NCBI RefSeq assembly: GCF_003837805.1 | Contig: NZ_RQIT01000001.1 | Location: forward strand, 868,001 to 932,000 | Direction of reading: 5' to 3' | Length of the DNA stretch: 64,000 nucleotides | Source of the DNA: Bradyrhizobium sp. RP6 | GTDB lineage: Bacteria > Pseudomonadota > Alphaproteobacteria > Rhizobiales > Xanthobacteraceae | In this document: in pieces, positions 1 through 8,071 of the stretch | Numbering within the stretch: position 1 is the first letter of the stretch | How the letters are laid out: the number at the start of each line of letters is the position of its first letter | Position numbers and translations under genes: made by a program | The notes under the pieces: model-generated | Told to the model about the DNA's origin: nothing | Database searches by the model: none | Seen by the model: the letters and a program-made list of their open reading frames with translations, nothing else

Positions 1-1872
1 GTATCGGGTGTTGGTGTAATGCGTGACCCAGCCGAGCTCCTGGATCGCAAGGCCGAGATCCGAGTCCTCGCAGATCGTGTCGCTCGACCAGCCGCCGGCC
101 ATGTCCATCGCGGCGCGGCGGATCAGGCACATCGTGCCGTGCACGATGATGGCGTTGGCCTCGTTGCGCTGGACCATGCCGATGTCGAAGAAGCCGGCAT
201 ATTCGCCGTTCATGATGTAGTGCATGATCGACAGATCGCCGTCGCGATGCTCCTGCGGCGCCTGCACGAGGCCGACGCGCGGGTCGGCGAAAGCAGGCAC
301 GAGGTCCTTCAGCCAGTCGGGCTCGACGACATAGTCGGCATCGAGGATGCCGATGATCTTGGCATCGGCGGCGGTGCGGTCCATGGCAATGCGCAGCGCG
401 CCGGCCTTGAAGCCCTGCACTTTCTCGGCGTTGATGAATTTGAAGCGTTCACCGAGGGCGCGGCAATGGTCCTGGATCGGCTGCCAGAAGGCGGGATCCG
501 GCGTGTTGTTGATGATGACCACGCATTCGTAGTTCGGATAGTTCAGCATCGACAGCGCATCCAGCGTCTGCTTGAGCATGTCGACCGGCTCGAAATAAGC
601 GGGGATGTGGATCGAGACCTTCGGATAGTAGTTCTCGGGCACGTTCGCGACCGGCTTGCCCTTGCTGAGCAGCCGCTGCGGCGGCCGGCCAAACGCGACC
701 GCGGCGATCTCGTCGATGCGCGCCATCGCAATGAGAACGAGGGGAACAAGAAGGATCATGCCGAGCGTCAGCGCGAAGGCCGAGCCGAAGATGAAGTAGT
801 GGCTGTTCCAGAACGCGAACACGGTCGCGGCCCAGGCGCCGACGCCGTTGGCGGTCGCTGACAGCAGGAAGGCCTGCTTCGCGGTGGCTTTCTGGATCCG
901 CAGAATCGGCAGCGACAGCAGGACGCCGACCAGCAGCGCGATGCCCATCAGCTTCCAATAGTCGGGGTTCTCCACCGGGCCGGTCCAGGCGAATTTCGGC
1001 TCGCGGCTGGCGTTGAGGATGCCCCAGTAGGGACCGACGCCGCCTTCGAAGAATTTCCAGGGCTGATCGATCGCTTCGACGATGTTGTAGTCCATGCCGA
1101 GTGCTTCAGCGCGGGTGACGAAGTCGCGCAGGATCAGCGCCTGCTGGAACGGGCCGGGATCGGCATTGCGCAGGTTGTAGCCCTGGCTCGGCCAGCCGAA
1201 CTCGGCGATCACGATGCGCTTGCCGGGGAACAGGTTGCGCAGCAGGTTGTAGCGGTCGACGGCCTGGTCGACCGCCTGGTCGGAGCGGAAGTTTTCCCAG
1301 TAGGGCAGCACGTGGGCGGCGATGAAATCGACGCTGGAGGCAAGGTCGGGATTGTCGCGCCAGATGTTCCAGATCTCGCCGGTGGTGACGGGCACGCGGA
1401 CCGCGCCCTTCACTTTCTTGATCATGTCGATGAGGTCTTCGACCTTCTGCTCGCCGCGGTAGATCACCTCGTTGCCGACGACGACGCCGACGACATTGCT
1501 GTTCTTGCGGGCGAGGTCGATGGCGGCCTTGATCTCGCGCTCGTTGCGATCCTTGTCCTTGTCGATCCAGGCGCCGACGGTGACCTTGAGGCCGAACTCG
1601 GCGGCGATCGGCGGCACCAGTTCCACGCCGCCCGTGGACGAATAGAGACGGATCGCGCGCGTCATGGTCGACAGCGTCTTCAGGTCCGCGCGGATTTTCT
1701 CGACCGTCGGGATGTTGTCGATGTCGGGGTGGGCCGAGCCTTCGAACGGCGCGTAGGAGACGCTGGGCAGGAGGCCCTTGAAATCAGGCGCGGGTTCCTT
1801 GTCGCGCAAGACCCCCCATAGCCCTGCGTGGAGTGCAGACACGAGCAACAGAACGGCGGCGACAACGCGCAT
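1..1872 (-). CDS. ndvB: NdvB-type beta-glucan synthase: GH17-like domain plus GT2 glycosyltransferase (partial)
   Basis: Inner-membrane enzyme for cyclic beta-(1,3)(1,6)-glucan synthesis, needed by bradyrhizobia for osmotic adaptation and nodulation. The 624 visible codons begin at an ATG (1872) with an N-terminal hydrophobic anchor. A GH17-like domain follows (about residues 35-300) with both catalytic-type glutamates: VVGNEVIYRG (E135) and IAEFGWPSQG (E224). Membrane segments lie near 309-325 and 360-385. From about 418 a family 2 glycosyltransferase starts (KVSIHIPAY, then ILDADY and CEDSDLG, the DXD- and ED-type motifs). The C-terminal part, including any QxxRW motif, lies outside the window. 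Divergent ndvC at 2960 encodes a second GH17-like enzyme, as in the known ndvB-ndvC locus. The fold calls are seen directly; the product is inferred from locus and family. Confidence 0.9.
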   Translation of the reverse strand, partial: MRVVAAVLLLVSALHAGLWGVLRDKEPAPDFKGLLPSVSYAPFEGSAHPDIDNIPTVEKIRADLKTLSTMTRAIRLYSSTGGVELVPPIAAEFGLKVTVGAWIDKDKDRNEREIKAAIDLARKNSNVVGVVVGNEVIYRGEQKVEDLIDMIKKVKGAVRVPVTTGEIWNIWRDNPDLASSVDFIAAHVLPYWENFRSDQAVDQAVDRYNLLRNLFPGKRIVIAEFGWPSQGYNLRNADPGPFQQALILRDFVTRAEALGMDYNIVEAIDQPWKFFEGGVGPYWGILNASREPKFAWTGPVENPDYWKLMGIALLVGVLLSLPILRIQKATAKQAFLLSATANGVGAWAATVFAFWNSHYFIFGSAFALTLGMILLVPLVLIAMARIDEIAAVAFGRPPQRLLSKGKPVANVPENYYPKVSIHIPAYFEPVDMLKQTLDALSMLNYPNYECVVIINNTPDPAFWQPIQDHCRALGERFKFINAEKVQGFKAGALRIAMDRTAADAKIIGILDADYVVEPDWLKDLVPAFADPRVGLVQAPQEHRDGDLSIMHYIMNGEYAGFFDIGMVQRNEANAIIVHGTMCLIRRAAMDMAGGWSSDTICEDSDLGLAIQELGWVTHYTNTRY

Positions 1873-2089
1873 CGCGGCTAAACCAAAAGGGGCTGAGGTG
1901 GCAGGGAAGCGGATCCGACCCCGAGATCCGACCGAGTCCGCGGCAAAGGGAGCATATCTCCGCCGCGCGGTTTCACAACTGTCATGGCCTCATGTCCTTA
2001 TGAGGGCATGGCCTTTTTCGAACGACGCGCGGCGGTGCCAACCGCGTCTATGGCCGATCGTTCCTGAACGACAGCTGAAACGATCGCGG

Positions 2090-2686
2090 CTATTTCGGGG
2101 GCGCCGGGGACGGGCTTGCCGCAGGCGAGGGGCTCGCGGCCGGCTGCGGCGCCGGCGAATTGGCCGCCGCCGGCGCAGCCGGCTGAGGGGCCGCGGCAGC
2201 CGCCTGCTGCGGCTGGGCGGCCGGGTTGATCCAGCATGCGTGCACACGGCTGTCCAGGGTCTCGGCCACCTTGGGATCGATCTGGGCGCCGAACCGGGTC
2301 AGGCAGCGGAAGGCGGCCTGGATGTGGCCGCCGGGACAGCCGAAGCGGTCGTAGAGGTCGAGATGGCGGAACGCAGTGTCGAGGTCGTCGCGCCACATCA
2401 GCCGCACCACGCGCCGGCCGAGCCAGACGCATTCGGGGTTGCCGGCCGGGCCGTTGATGACCTGGGCAGCTTCCGCGAATTCGTCGGTACGGCGCTGGTT
2501 CTGGGCGGCATCCTTGGCGGCAGCGTCGGCCGGCTGGGTGGCGGCCTTGCCCTGGTCAGGGGCCGGTGTGCCGCTCTGGGCGGTGGCTCCGCCGACACCG
2601 ATCAGAACGAGCAAGGAGGAGACGGCCAAGGTGGCGGCGAACTGCCGCAGGACCGCATTTCGTAACTCGAACACCCGTTGCCGCAT
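2090..2686 (-). CDS. secreted beta-glucan biosynthesis accessory protein, NdvD-like by position
   Basis: A 198-residue protein with an N-terminal hydrophobic segment (about 14-36, ending GGATAQ) that reads as a signal peptide. A compact central domain (about 60-150) holds cysteines in ECVWLG, RFGCPGG, FRCLTR and HACWIN. The tail is Ala/Pro/Ser-rich low-complexity sequence. It lies between ndvB and ndvC, in the same direction as ndvB and 217 bases upstream of it. In B. japonicum a small gene called ndvD, also required for glucan synthesis, is described in this position from memory. I assign the role by position and family resemblance, not by a recognised catalytic motif. Four conserved-looking cysteines could form periplasmic disulfides. 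Confidence 0.65.
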   Translation of the reverse strand: MRQRVFELRNAVLRQFAATLAVSSLLVLIGVGGATAQSGTPAPDQGKAATQPADAAAKDAAQNQRRTDEFAEAAQVINGPAGNPECVWLGRRVVRLMWRDDLDTAFRHLDLYDRFGCPGGHIQAAFRCLTRFGAQIDPKVAETLDSRVHACWINPAAQPQQAAAAAPQPAAPAAANSPAPQPAASPSPAASPSPAPPK

Positions 2687-2959
2687 GAATTCCCCAATAT
2701 ATCCGCTGACCGTCCGCGCCGAGACCTCGCGGACGCGCTAGCTGATGGCGTCCAAATGGGTCTCCAATGCGGCGGAAAATTCCCGTCGAATCCCATGACC
2801 TGTATTTCGAATTTTGTCCAGCAAAGTCACGATCCTAGACCACGGCCGAACGGCCGCAGCGAAATTCGGCAGGGTGGGGAGCGGGTCGGTCGCCTGTTAC
2901 CCCTTGGCAGAAGGCGTGTGAGCAGGTAATCGACGGACCCTTCGCGGAGGACGGAACCG

Positions 2960-4576
2960 ATTTCTCTTCGTACGCCACTGGCGCTTCTGCTCGTTTCACT
3001 GGGTGCGATCGCTGCCGTGTGGTGGTGGCTTGCCACACCGATCACGCTCGCGCGCGCCCCGATCGATCCCGCCGACAAGGTCCAGTGCGTCTCCTACGCA
3101 CCGTTCCGCGGCGAGCAGTCGCCGCTGGACGCATGGACCCATATCGAGGCCGACCAGATCGAGCAGGACCTGCGCCAGCTCAAGCAAATCACCGACTGCG
3201 TCCGCACCTATTCGATGGAGAACGGGCTCGACCAGGTGCCGGCGATCGCCGCCAAGGTCGGCGGGCTGAAAGTGCTGCAGGGCATCTGGCTCTCCAGCAA
3301 CCGCGCCAAGAACTTCGAGCAGGCCGCGCTCGCCGTTCGCCTCACCAAGGAATTCCCCGACGTCATCTCCACGGTGATCGTCGGCAACGAGGTGCTGCTG
3401 CGCGGCGAGATGACAACGGCGGACCTCATCTCGATCATCCGCTCGGTGAAGGCGCAGGTCAGCGTGCCCGTCACCTATGCCGATGTCTGGGAGTACTGGC
3501 TGAAGAACCGCGAGGTCTATGACGCCGTCGACTTCGTCACGATCCACATCCTGCCGTATTGGGAGGATTTCCCCGTGAGGGCGAAATTCGCCTCCGCCCA
3601 TGTCGAACAGATCCGCGAGCGCATGGCGGTGGCGTTTCCCGGCAAGGAGATCCTGATCGGCGAAACCGGCTGGCCGAGCGAGGGCCGCATGCGCGACGGC
3701 GCGCTGCCGTCGCGCACCAACCAGGCGCGGGTCGTCTCGGAAATCCTGAGCCTTGCGAAGACGCACAAGTTCCGCGTCAATCTGATCGAGTCCTACGACC
3801 AGCCCTGGAAGCGCAGGCTGGAAGGCACCGTCGGCGGCTATTGGGGCCTGTATGACTCGGTGCGCCGGAGCCTGAAATATCCGCCGGGCGAGCCGATCAG
3901 CAATTTCCCGTACTGGAAATGGTACATGGGCGCGGGCATGGGCCTCAGCGTGCTGGTGTTCGCGGTCGCGCTGATCACGCTGCGCCGGCGGCCCTGGACG
4001 CCGCGTTTCCCGGCCTGGCTCGGCGTCGGCATCTCGGCGACGACGGCGGGTATCCTGCTCGGAATCGGCATCGACAAGATGTACTATGAGAGCTACGGCA
4101 TCGGTGGCTGGCTGCTGTGGGGCGCGCTGCTGCTCGCCGGCATCCTGTCGCCGATCTTCTGCGCGCAGGCGATGGTGATCGGCCGCAGCCTGCCGACCTT
4201 CCTCGATCTGCTCGGCCCGCGCGAGGGCCGGAAATGGTCGAAGCTGACCGCCGTGCTCGGCCTGACCCTCGCGGTGACCGCGGTGATCGCGGCCGCGACT
4301 GCGCTCGGCTTCGTGTTCGACCCGCGCTACAAGGATTTTCCCTACGCCGCGCTGACGATGGCGGTGGTGCCGTTCGCGCTGCTGATGCTGAACCGGCCGC
4401 AGATCGGCCAGCGTCCGATCGCGGAAGCGGTGTTCGCGGGCGTGCTGGCGCTGTCGGCCGCCTATGTGCTGGTCAACGAAGGCCGCGACAACTGGCAGTC
4501 GCTGTGGACCTGCGCGATCTATCTCCTGTTCGCCCTCACGCTGTGGCGGGCGCGGGCCGAGCAAATCCGAGAATGA
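2960..4576 (+). CDS. ndvC: NdvC-type GH17-like beta-glucan synthesis protein
   Basis: Membrane protein of about 538 residues, thought to build or remodel the beta-1,6 linkages of the cyclic glucan. A GH17-like domain carries the two glutamate motifs VVGNEVLLRG and IGETGWPSEG, and the C-terminal half holds about six membrane helices. The usual ATG/GTG choice is awkward. GTG 3017 removes most of the N-terminal anchor (PLALLLVSLGAIAAVWWW), and GTG 2993 cuts into it. The frame is open upstream to a TAA at 2927. ATT at 2960 sits 9 bases after GCGGAGG (2944-2950), and I take it as the likely start. The 3' end overlaps the convergent gene at 4536 by 41 bases. Confidence 0.85.
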   Translation: MSLRTPLALLLVSLGAIAAVWWWLATPITLARAPIDPADKVQCVSYAPFRGEQSPLDAWTHIEADQIEQDLRQLKQITDCVRTYSMENGLDQVPAIAAKVGGLKVLQGIWLSSNRAKNFEQAALAVRLTKEFPDVISTVIVGNEVLLRGEMTTADLISIIRSVKAQVSVPVTYADVWEYWLKNREVYDAVDFVTIHILPYWEDFPVRAKFASAHVEQIRERMAVAFPGKEILIGETGWPSEGRMRDGALPSRTNQARVVSEILSLAKTHKFRVNLIESYDQPWKRRLEGTVGGYWGLYDSVRRSLKYPPGEPISNFPYWKWYMGAGMGLSVLVFAVALITLRRRPWTPRFPAWLGVGISATTAGILLGIGIDKMYYESYGIGGWLLWGALLLAGILSPIFCAQAMVIGRSLPTFLDLLGPREGRKWSKLTAVLGLTLAVTAVIAAATALGFVFDPRYKDFPYAALTMAVVPFALLMLNRPQIGQRPIAEAVFAGVLALSAAYVLVNEGRDNWQSLWTCAIYLLFALTLWRARAEQIRE

Positions 4577-4916
4577 ACAGGCCGATCGCAAGGCCCGACA
4601 GCACGACATTGTAGAGCACGATGCCGAGGCCGGCGGCGACGATGCCGACGGTGAGCAGCACGATCGACGGCCGCATCAGGTTCAGCGTTGCCACCACCAG
4701 CGCGACGATGCCGAACACCGAATTCTTGAACAGGACGGTCGCCACCGAACGCGCCTTGCAGATCGCAGTCTGCAGGCCGGCGTCGCAGGCAAGTGCGACT
4801 GTCGAGAGCTCGATGCCGAGATAGCGCAGGTAACTGGCATAGCCGACGGAGAGGAAGCCGACGACGATCAGGAACTGCACCTGGTAGGGCGTGAGGCGGA
4901 AGGGCTTTTTTGTCAT
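4536..4916 (-). CDS. small integral membrane protein, function unknown
   Basis: A 126-residue protein with four predicted membrane helices and very few charged residues outside a short N-terminal MTKKPFRLT. ATG 4916 was chosen over upstream codons because the extension reads like untranslated sequence. One soluble loop holds two cysteines nine residues apart (CDAGLQTAIC), which loosely recalls vitamin K epoxide reductase-type loops. No CXXC is present, so I do not call that family. The gene converges on ndvC and overlaps its last 41 bases. The product is not otherwise recognised. Confidence 0.65.
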   Translation of the reverse strand: MTKKPFRLTPYQVQFLIVVGFLSVGYASYLRYLGIELSTVALACDAGLQTAICKARSVATVLFKNSVFGIVALVVATLNLMRPSIVLLTVGIVAAGLGIVLYNVVLSGLAIGLFILGFARPAPATA

Positions 4917-5069
4917 GGGCGCAATATGGTCGGGATGGGGCGGACAGGCAACAGGGCAGGCGATGTTTCCGCTGATCCGGCTCGCCCGGGCGGCGTCCAG
5001 GAACATGCAAGGATTGAGCTGGTTCTGAACAATGTGACACCCAACGCATGTTGCGGTCGAGGAGTGAGC

Positions 5070-5216
5070 ATGGACAAGCCAACGCAGAAGCAGCTGAGCG
5101 AACTCAAGAGGCTGAGCAAGGAGGCGCGCGTCGACGATTGGTCGGAAATCGTCCAGTCAAAGGACGAAGCGGAGATGCGCATACGGGATCTGAAGGAAAA
5201 GGCGCGCATGGAGTAG
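5070..5216 (+). CDS. 48-residue helical protein, DUF3072-like
   Basis: A short gene with a good ribosome site (GAGGAGTGA) just before ATG 5070. The product has the layout Q-x2-L-x2-LSKEA ... S-x-D-EAE-x-RI-x-DLKEKA, resembling the DUF3072 family of small helical proteins that end in a basic EAE..I..L helix. It is highly charged, soluble and without cysteines. It stands alone between two convergent or divergent genes. Function unknown; the family link rests on pattern memory. Confidence 0.6.
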   Translation: MDKPTQKQLSELKRLSKEARVDDWSEIVQSKDEAEMRIRDLKEKARME

Positions 5217-5271
5217 GTTCGCGCGAGAAGCCATCAGAGCTGACCCTGCTCCCTGGTGCCCGACGCCAAGG

Positions 5272-5712
5272 TCATTTCAACCCCAGCCGGCGCTCGACCC
5301 AGCCCAGCACGAACAGCACGAGCAACGTCACCGCGATGGCTGCTCCGACGAGCAGCCAGGCTCCCAATGCGCAGGCGATGCCGAGGCCGGCCGCGATCCA
5401 GACCGTTGCGGCCGTGGTGAGGCCGTGAACCGTCTTCGCCTTGGCGTCGTGCAGGATGACGCCGGCCCCGATGAAGCCGACGCCGGTCAACACGCCGGCA
5501 ACGACGCCCTGAATGACCCGGGAGATCGCATCCGGGTGGTCGCGCAGGTTCTGGAACTCGATCACGGAGATCGAAACCAGCGCGGAGCCGAGAGCCACCA
5601 GCGCCAGGGTTCGCATTCCCACCGGTTTGTCGTTCATGTCGCGATCGACGCCGATCAGCAGCCCCGTTCCGGCCGCGACGAGAAGCCTGAGGACATCATC
5701 CAGCTCGTTCAT
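5272..5712 (-). CDS. MgtC/SapB-family inner-membrane protein
   Basis: A 146-residue hydrophobic protein with the N-terminal MgtC domain pattern: LLIGVDRDM, GMRTLALVALGSAL, then GVLTGVGFIGAGVILHD and VHGLTTAATVWIAAGLG. Four to five helices are visible. MgtC proteins help bacteria in low magnesium, acid or intracellular life and in other hosts modulate F1Fo-ATPase. This copy lacks the longer C-terminal ACT-like domain of Salmonella MgtC and is the short SapB type. No Mg2+ leader was recognised upstream. Confidence 0.9.
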   Translation of the reverse strand: MNELDDVLRLLVAAGTGLLIGVDRDMNDKPVGMRTLALVALGSALVSISVIEFQNLRDHPDAISRVIQGVVAGVLTGVGFIGAGVILHDAKAKTVHGLTTAATVWIAAGLGIACALGAWLLVGAAIAVTLLVLFVLGWVERRLGLK

Positions 5713-5929
5713 AAAAACCCACGAGTTCGGAAAAAGAGCGACATTTGGATTGCGCCGGAAACGACTGCAAGCTTGCTGCGAAAGAGCGGCTCAGGTCCAA
5801 GCGTCCGTTGGTCGCATGCACGGTCGAGCGATCATCGGGATCGTGCGGTGCGGCGAGCTCTGACAGCGCGACGGCGCCGGCCGGGAAGGTCGGCGCCGTC
5901 TGGCGGAGTTGACGACTTGCCTTACGTCG

Positions 5930-6187
5930 TCACTTCCTCTTGGTGCTCGAACCCGTGGTGCTCTGCATCTTCTGCCCGGGTGCACTTTCCGAGTGGCCCG
6001 GCCCAGCGGTGGTGTTGGTCTGATGGCCCGGCGCGTATTCGGAGGCGCCGGGACCTGTCGATTTCTTCGTCGTGTTCTGCATCTGTTGGCCCGGTGCGTT
6101 GCTCGAAGCGCCCGGCGATTTTGTCGTTTGCGCAAGCGCCGAGGATGCCGCGAGAACAGCGGCCGTTGCGATGACGAGTGTCTTCAC
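5930..6187 (-). CDS. small secreted repeat protein with three APG-type repeats
   Basis: An 85-residue protein starting at GTG 6187 behind AAGGGAGA. Residues 1-19 form a signal peptide (ending ASSALAQ). The mature chain is three diverged copies of a roughly 15-residue unit built on P-G-(A/H)-S-x2-APG-x-(Q/K)-x2 (SPGASSNAPGQQMQN, GPGASEYAPGHQTNT, GPGHSESAPGQKMQS), followed by a basic tail SSTKRK. It has no cysteines or predicted secondary structure and is probably disordered in the periplasm or outside the cell. Function unknown. Confidence 0.7.
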   Translation of the reverse strand: MKTLVIATAAVLAASSALAQTTKSPGASSNAPGQQMQNTTKKSTGPGASEYAPGHQTNTTAGPGHSESAPGQKMQSTTGSSTKRK

Positions 6188-6393
6188 CTGTGTCTCCCTT
6201 GGTCATGGAGGCGGGCACGAGTGCTTCTGCCTGTCGGCCGCTCCGGTTCGTGACCGGGATAACTTGGCAGCGGGCGGCTGGTTTCGAAGACGGGCTGAAA
6301 AATGAGTCCGGCTGCGTGCGCGATGAGATGCCGTCATTCACCGCGCGTTCAGGTGAAGCGGAGTCCATTCCCTAAGGCGAGATGCGATCAGGA

Positions 6394-6500
6394 CGACTCG
6401 TCATCGCCCTTTAGGTTGATGTTTCAGCATGATCTCCGCGCAAACGCGTTCCGCGCTTGTCGCGAGGGAAAGCCGCTGCGCACTTTTCCGGATCGTGCTC
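6394..6500. repeat. interspersed Rhizobiales-type intergenic repeat
   Basis: The gene-free stretch 6188-6501 ends in a sequence I recognise as a frequent bradyrhizobial repeat. It has a core resembling GATCATGCT...CGCAAACGCG, then AAAGCCGCTGCGCACTTTTCC and CGGATCGTGCTC near 6482-6502. The rest (6188-6393) shows no reading frame, hairpin or promoter that I can support. Copy number cannot be judged from one window. Confidence 0.5.
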
Positions 6501-6501
6501 G

Positions 6502-7896
6502 CTAGCGTCTGAAGAACGACGACAGCGTCGATCCCGCAGACGTAGATGCTGCCTCCGGTTTCGCCGGCGCCGGCGCGGGCTGCGCCGCGGGAGCGGGCGC
6601 AGGCTCCTCGCGCTTCGATCGTTTCGATGAGTAGTTGCGGCGGCGCTGCGGCTTCTCGGGCTTTGCGCTCGGCGCAGTTTCGGCTTGCGGCGCCGCGTCC
6701 TGATTCTTCTCCGAGCTCTTCTCTTGAACCCTGTCTTGAGTTTTCTCTTGCGCTTTTTCCTGGCTCTTTTCTTGGCCCTTCTCCTGCCCCTTCTCCTGGC
6801 CGCCACGCATCGATAGGCGCTGACCATCGAATACGGTGGTCTCGCAGTGACGGTCGTTCTCGGCGAGGCTCGCGCAGAATTTTGCGGCGACGGCGGCGTT
6901 CACCAGTGGGCCGGCTCCTAAGCGAAGCTGCATGCCGAGGCCGGTGGTGCCTTCCTTGATCATGATGATCGGCCGCAGCGCCGCGATCTCCGGATGGGAC
7001 TTGGTCAGGCCGCGCCAGAGCGCGCGCAGGCCGTCGATCGAGTTGGCGCCGCCGAGATCGATCGCAAAACGAGTCTGCTGAACCGCGATCGCTGGGGATT
7101 CGTTCTCGGCTGCTTCGGGGGGCTTGGTTGCTGCCGCGACGACCTCGGCGGCGGCGGGCGCCGGCTCGGCCTTCTGCTGGGCAGCCTTCTCAGCGGCCTC
7201 CGGTTGAGCCAGTTTCGGTGCGGATGAATCCGGCGGCGCCATGAGCGACTTCGACGGCACCAGCGGAATGGCCGGCAGCGCCGAATTCATTGCCGGAGTC
7301 TGCTGCACGAGCGAGGCGGCGGCTGCGGTCTGCGGCGGTGGGCTCGGGGCCTCCTTCAGCGATTCCTTCGGAATATCCTTCTGAGAATCCCTGGCGGCCT
7401 CGGTGCGCGGCTTCTCGCTTGGCGGAGTTGGACTAGAGGCGACCGGCGCGACGCTGGGAGCTGCGGGTGCCGGGTCCTGCGGCTTCGCGCCCTGCTGCGG
7501 CGTGGCGGTTTGCTTTGCAATGGCACCGGTGACGGAATCGAGCCCTTGCTCCAGCACGGTGACGCGCGAATAGAGCCGGTCGCGGTCCGAGTTCAGCGTC
7601 TCGATGGCGGCGGCGAGCCGGCGGGCCTCGTTCTGGCTCTCCTTGGTCAGCATCTGGAGCCGGTCGGCCTGGCGCGCGAGATCGGCGGCGGCAGCCTGGT
7701 CGCGCCGCCAGCCGAGCTGGGTCTGGTTGGCCATCACCGCGACGACCACTGCGCCCACGGCAGCTACGCCCCACGAGCCCAGCCGCCACATCATGCGCCG
7801 GTCGAACGCGCTTTCCTCCGCCAAAAGTCCGGAGAACAGCCCGCCGGTCTCCTTGGTGCCGAAGGCATCCGCCAGTCGGTCGGAATCCTTTGCCAT
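6502..7896 (-). CDS. membrane-anchored SPOR-like protein with QEK repeat tract
   Basis: A 464-residue protein with a short cytoplasmic N-terminus, one membrane helix (about 38-56), a coiled-coil stretch (about 65-115), and a long Pro/Ala-rich linker. A folded part at about 275-365 reads FAIDLGGANSIDGLRALW ... MQLRLGAGPLVNAAVAAKFC. The spacing and the RLGAGP core resemble a SPOR (peptidoglycan-binding) domain. After it come at least five copies of a QEK(G/S/A/T) unit (around 6720-6800), then a basic Arg/Lys patch and an Ala/Pro tail. A septal or cell-wall role is plausible but inferred. The QEK tract is likely variable between strains. Confidence 0.65.
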   Translation of the reverse strand: MAKDSDRLADAFGTKETGGLFSGLLAEESAFDRRMMWRLGSWGVAAVGAVVVAVMANQTQLGWRRDQAAAADLARQADRLQMLTKESQNEARRLAAAIETLNSDRDRLYSRVTVLEQGLDSVTGAIAKQTATPQQGAKPQDPAPAAPSVAPVASSPTPPSEKPRTEAARDSQKDIPKESLKEAPSPPPQTAAAASLVQQTPAMNSALPAIPLVPSKSLMAPPDSSAPKLAQPEAAEKAAQQKAEPAPAAAEVVAAATKPPEAAENESPAIAVQQTRFAIDLGGANSIDGLRALWRGLTKSHPEIAALRPIIMIKEGTTGLGMQLRLGAGPLVNAAVAAKFCASLAENDRHCETTVFDGQRLSMRGGQEKGQEKGQEKSQEKAQEKTQDRVQEKSSEKNQDAAPQAETAPSAKPEKPQRRRNYSSKRSKREEPAPAPAAQPAPAPAKPEAASTSAGSTLSSFFRR

Positions 7897-8071
7897 GTAC
7901 GTTAAGTGCCCAGCCCCGGTCCGGGCTTCCCCGAATCAATCAGGGAACATTAACAGGAAAAGCGCCTCGCACTTGAATTCCGGGCGTTTGCGGGGGTAGC
8001 AAGGCGATAGCTTCCGAGGGGGCTCGCTGCCCGTCACGCCAATTGATTCGGCTAAGTCCGTCAGGATTTCG

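Noticed and set aside
1987..2006. Inverted repeat GCCTCAT...ATGAGGGC upstream of ndvB
   Set aside because: Short, imperfect and without T-run; it could be chance in the promoter region.
4536..4916. Vitamin K epoxide reductase-like membrane protein
   Set aside because: Two cysteines and helices are suggestive, but the CXXC motif and other family residues are absent.
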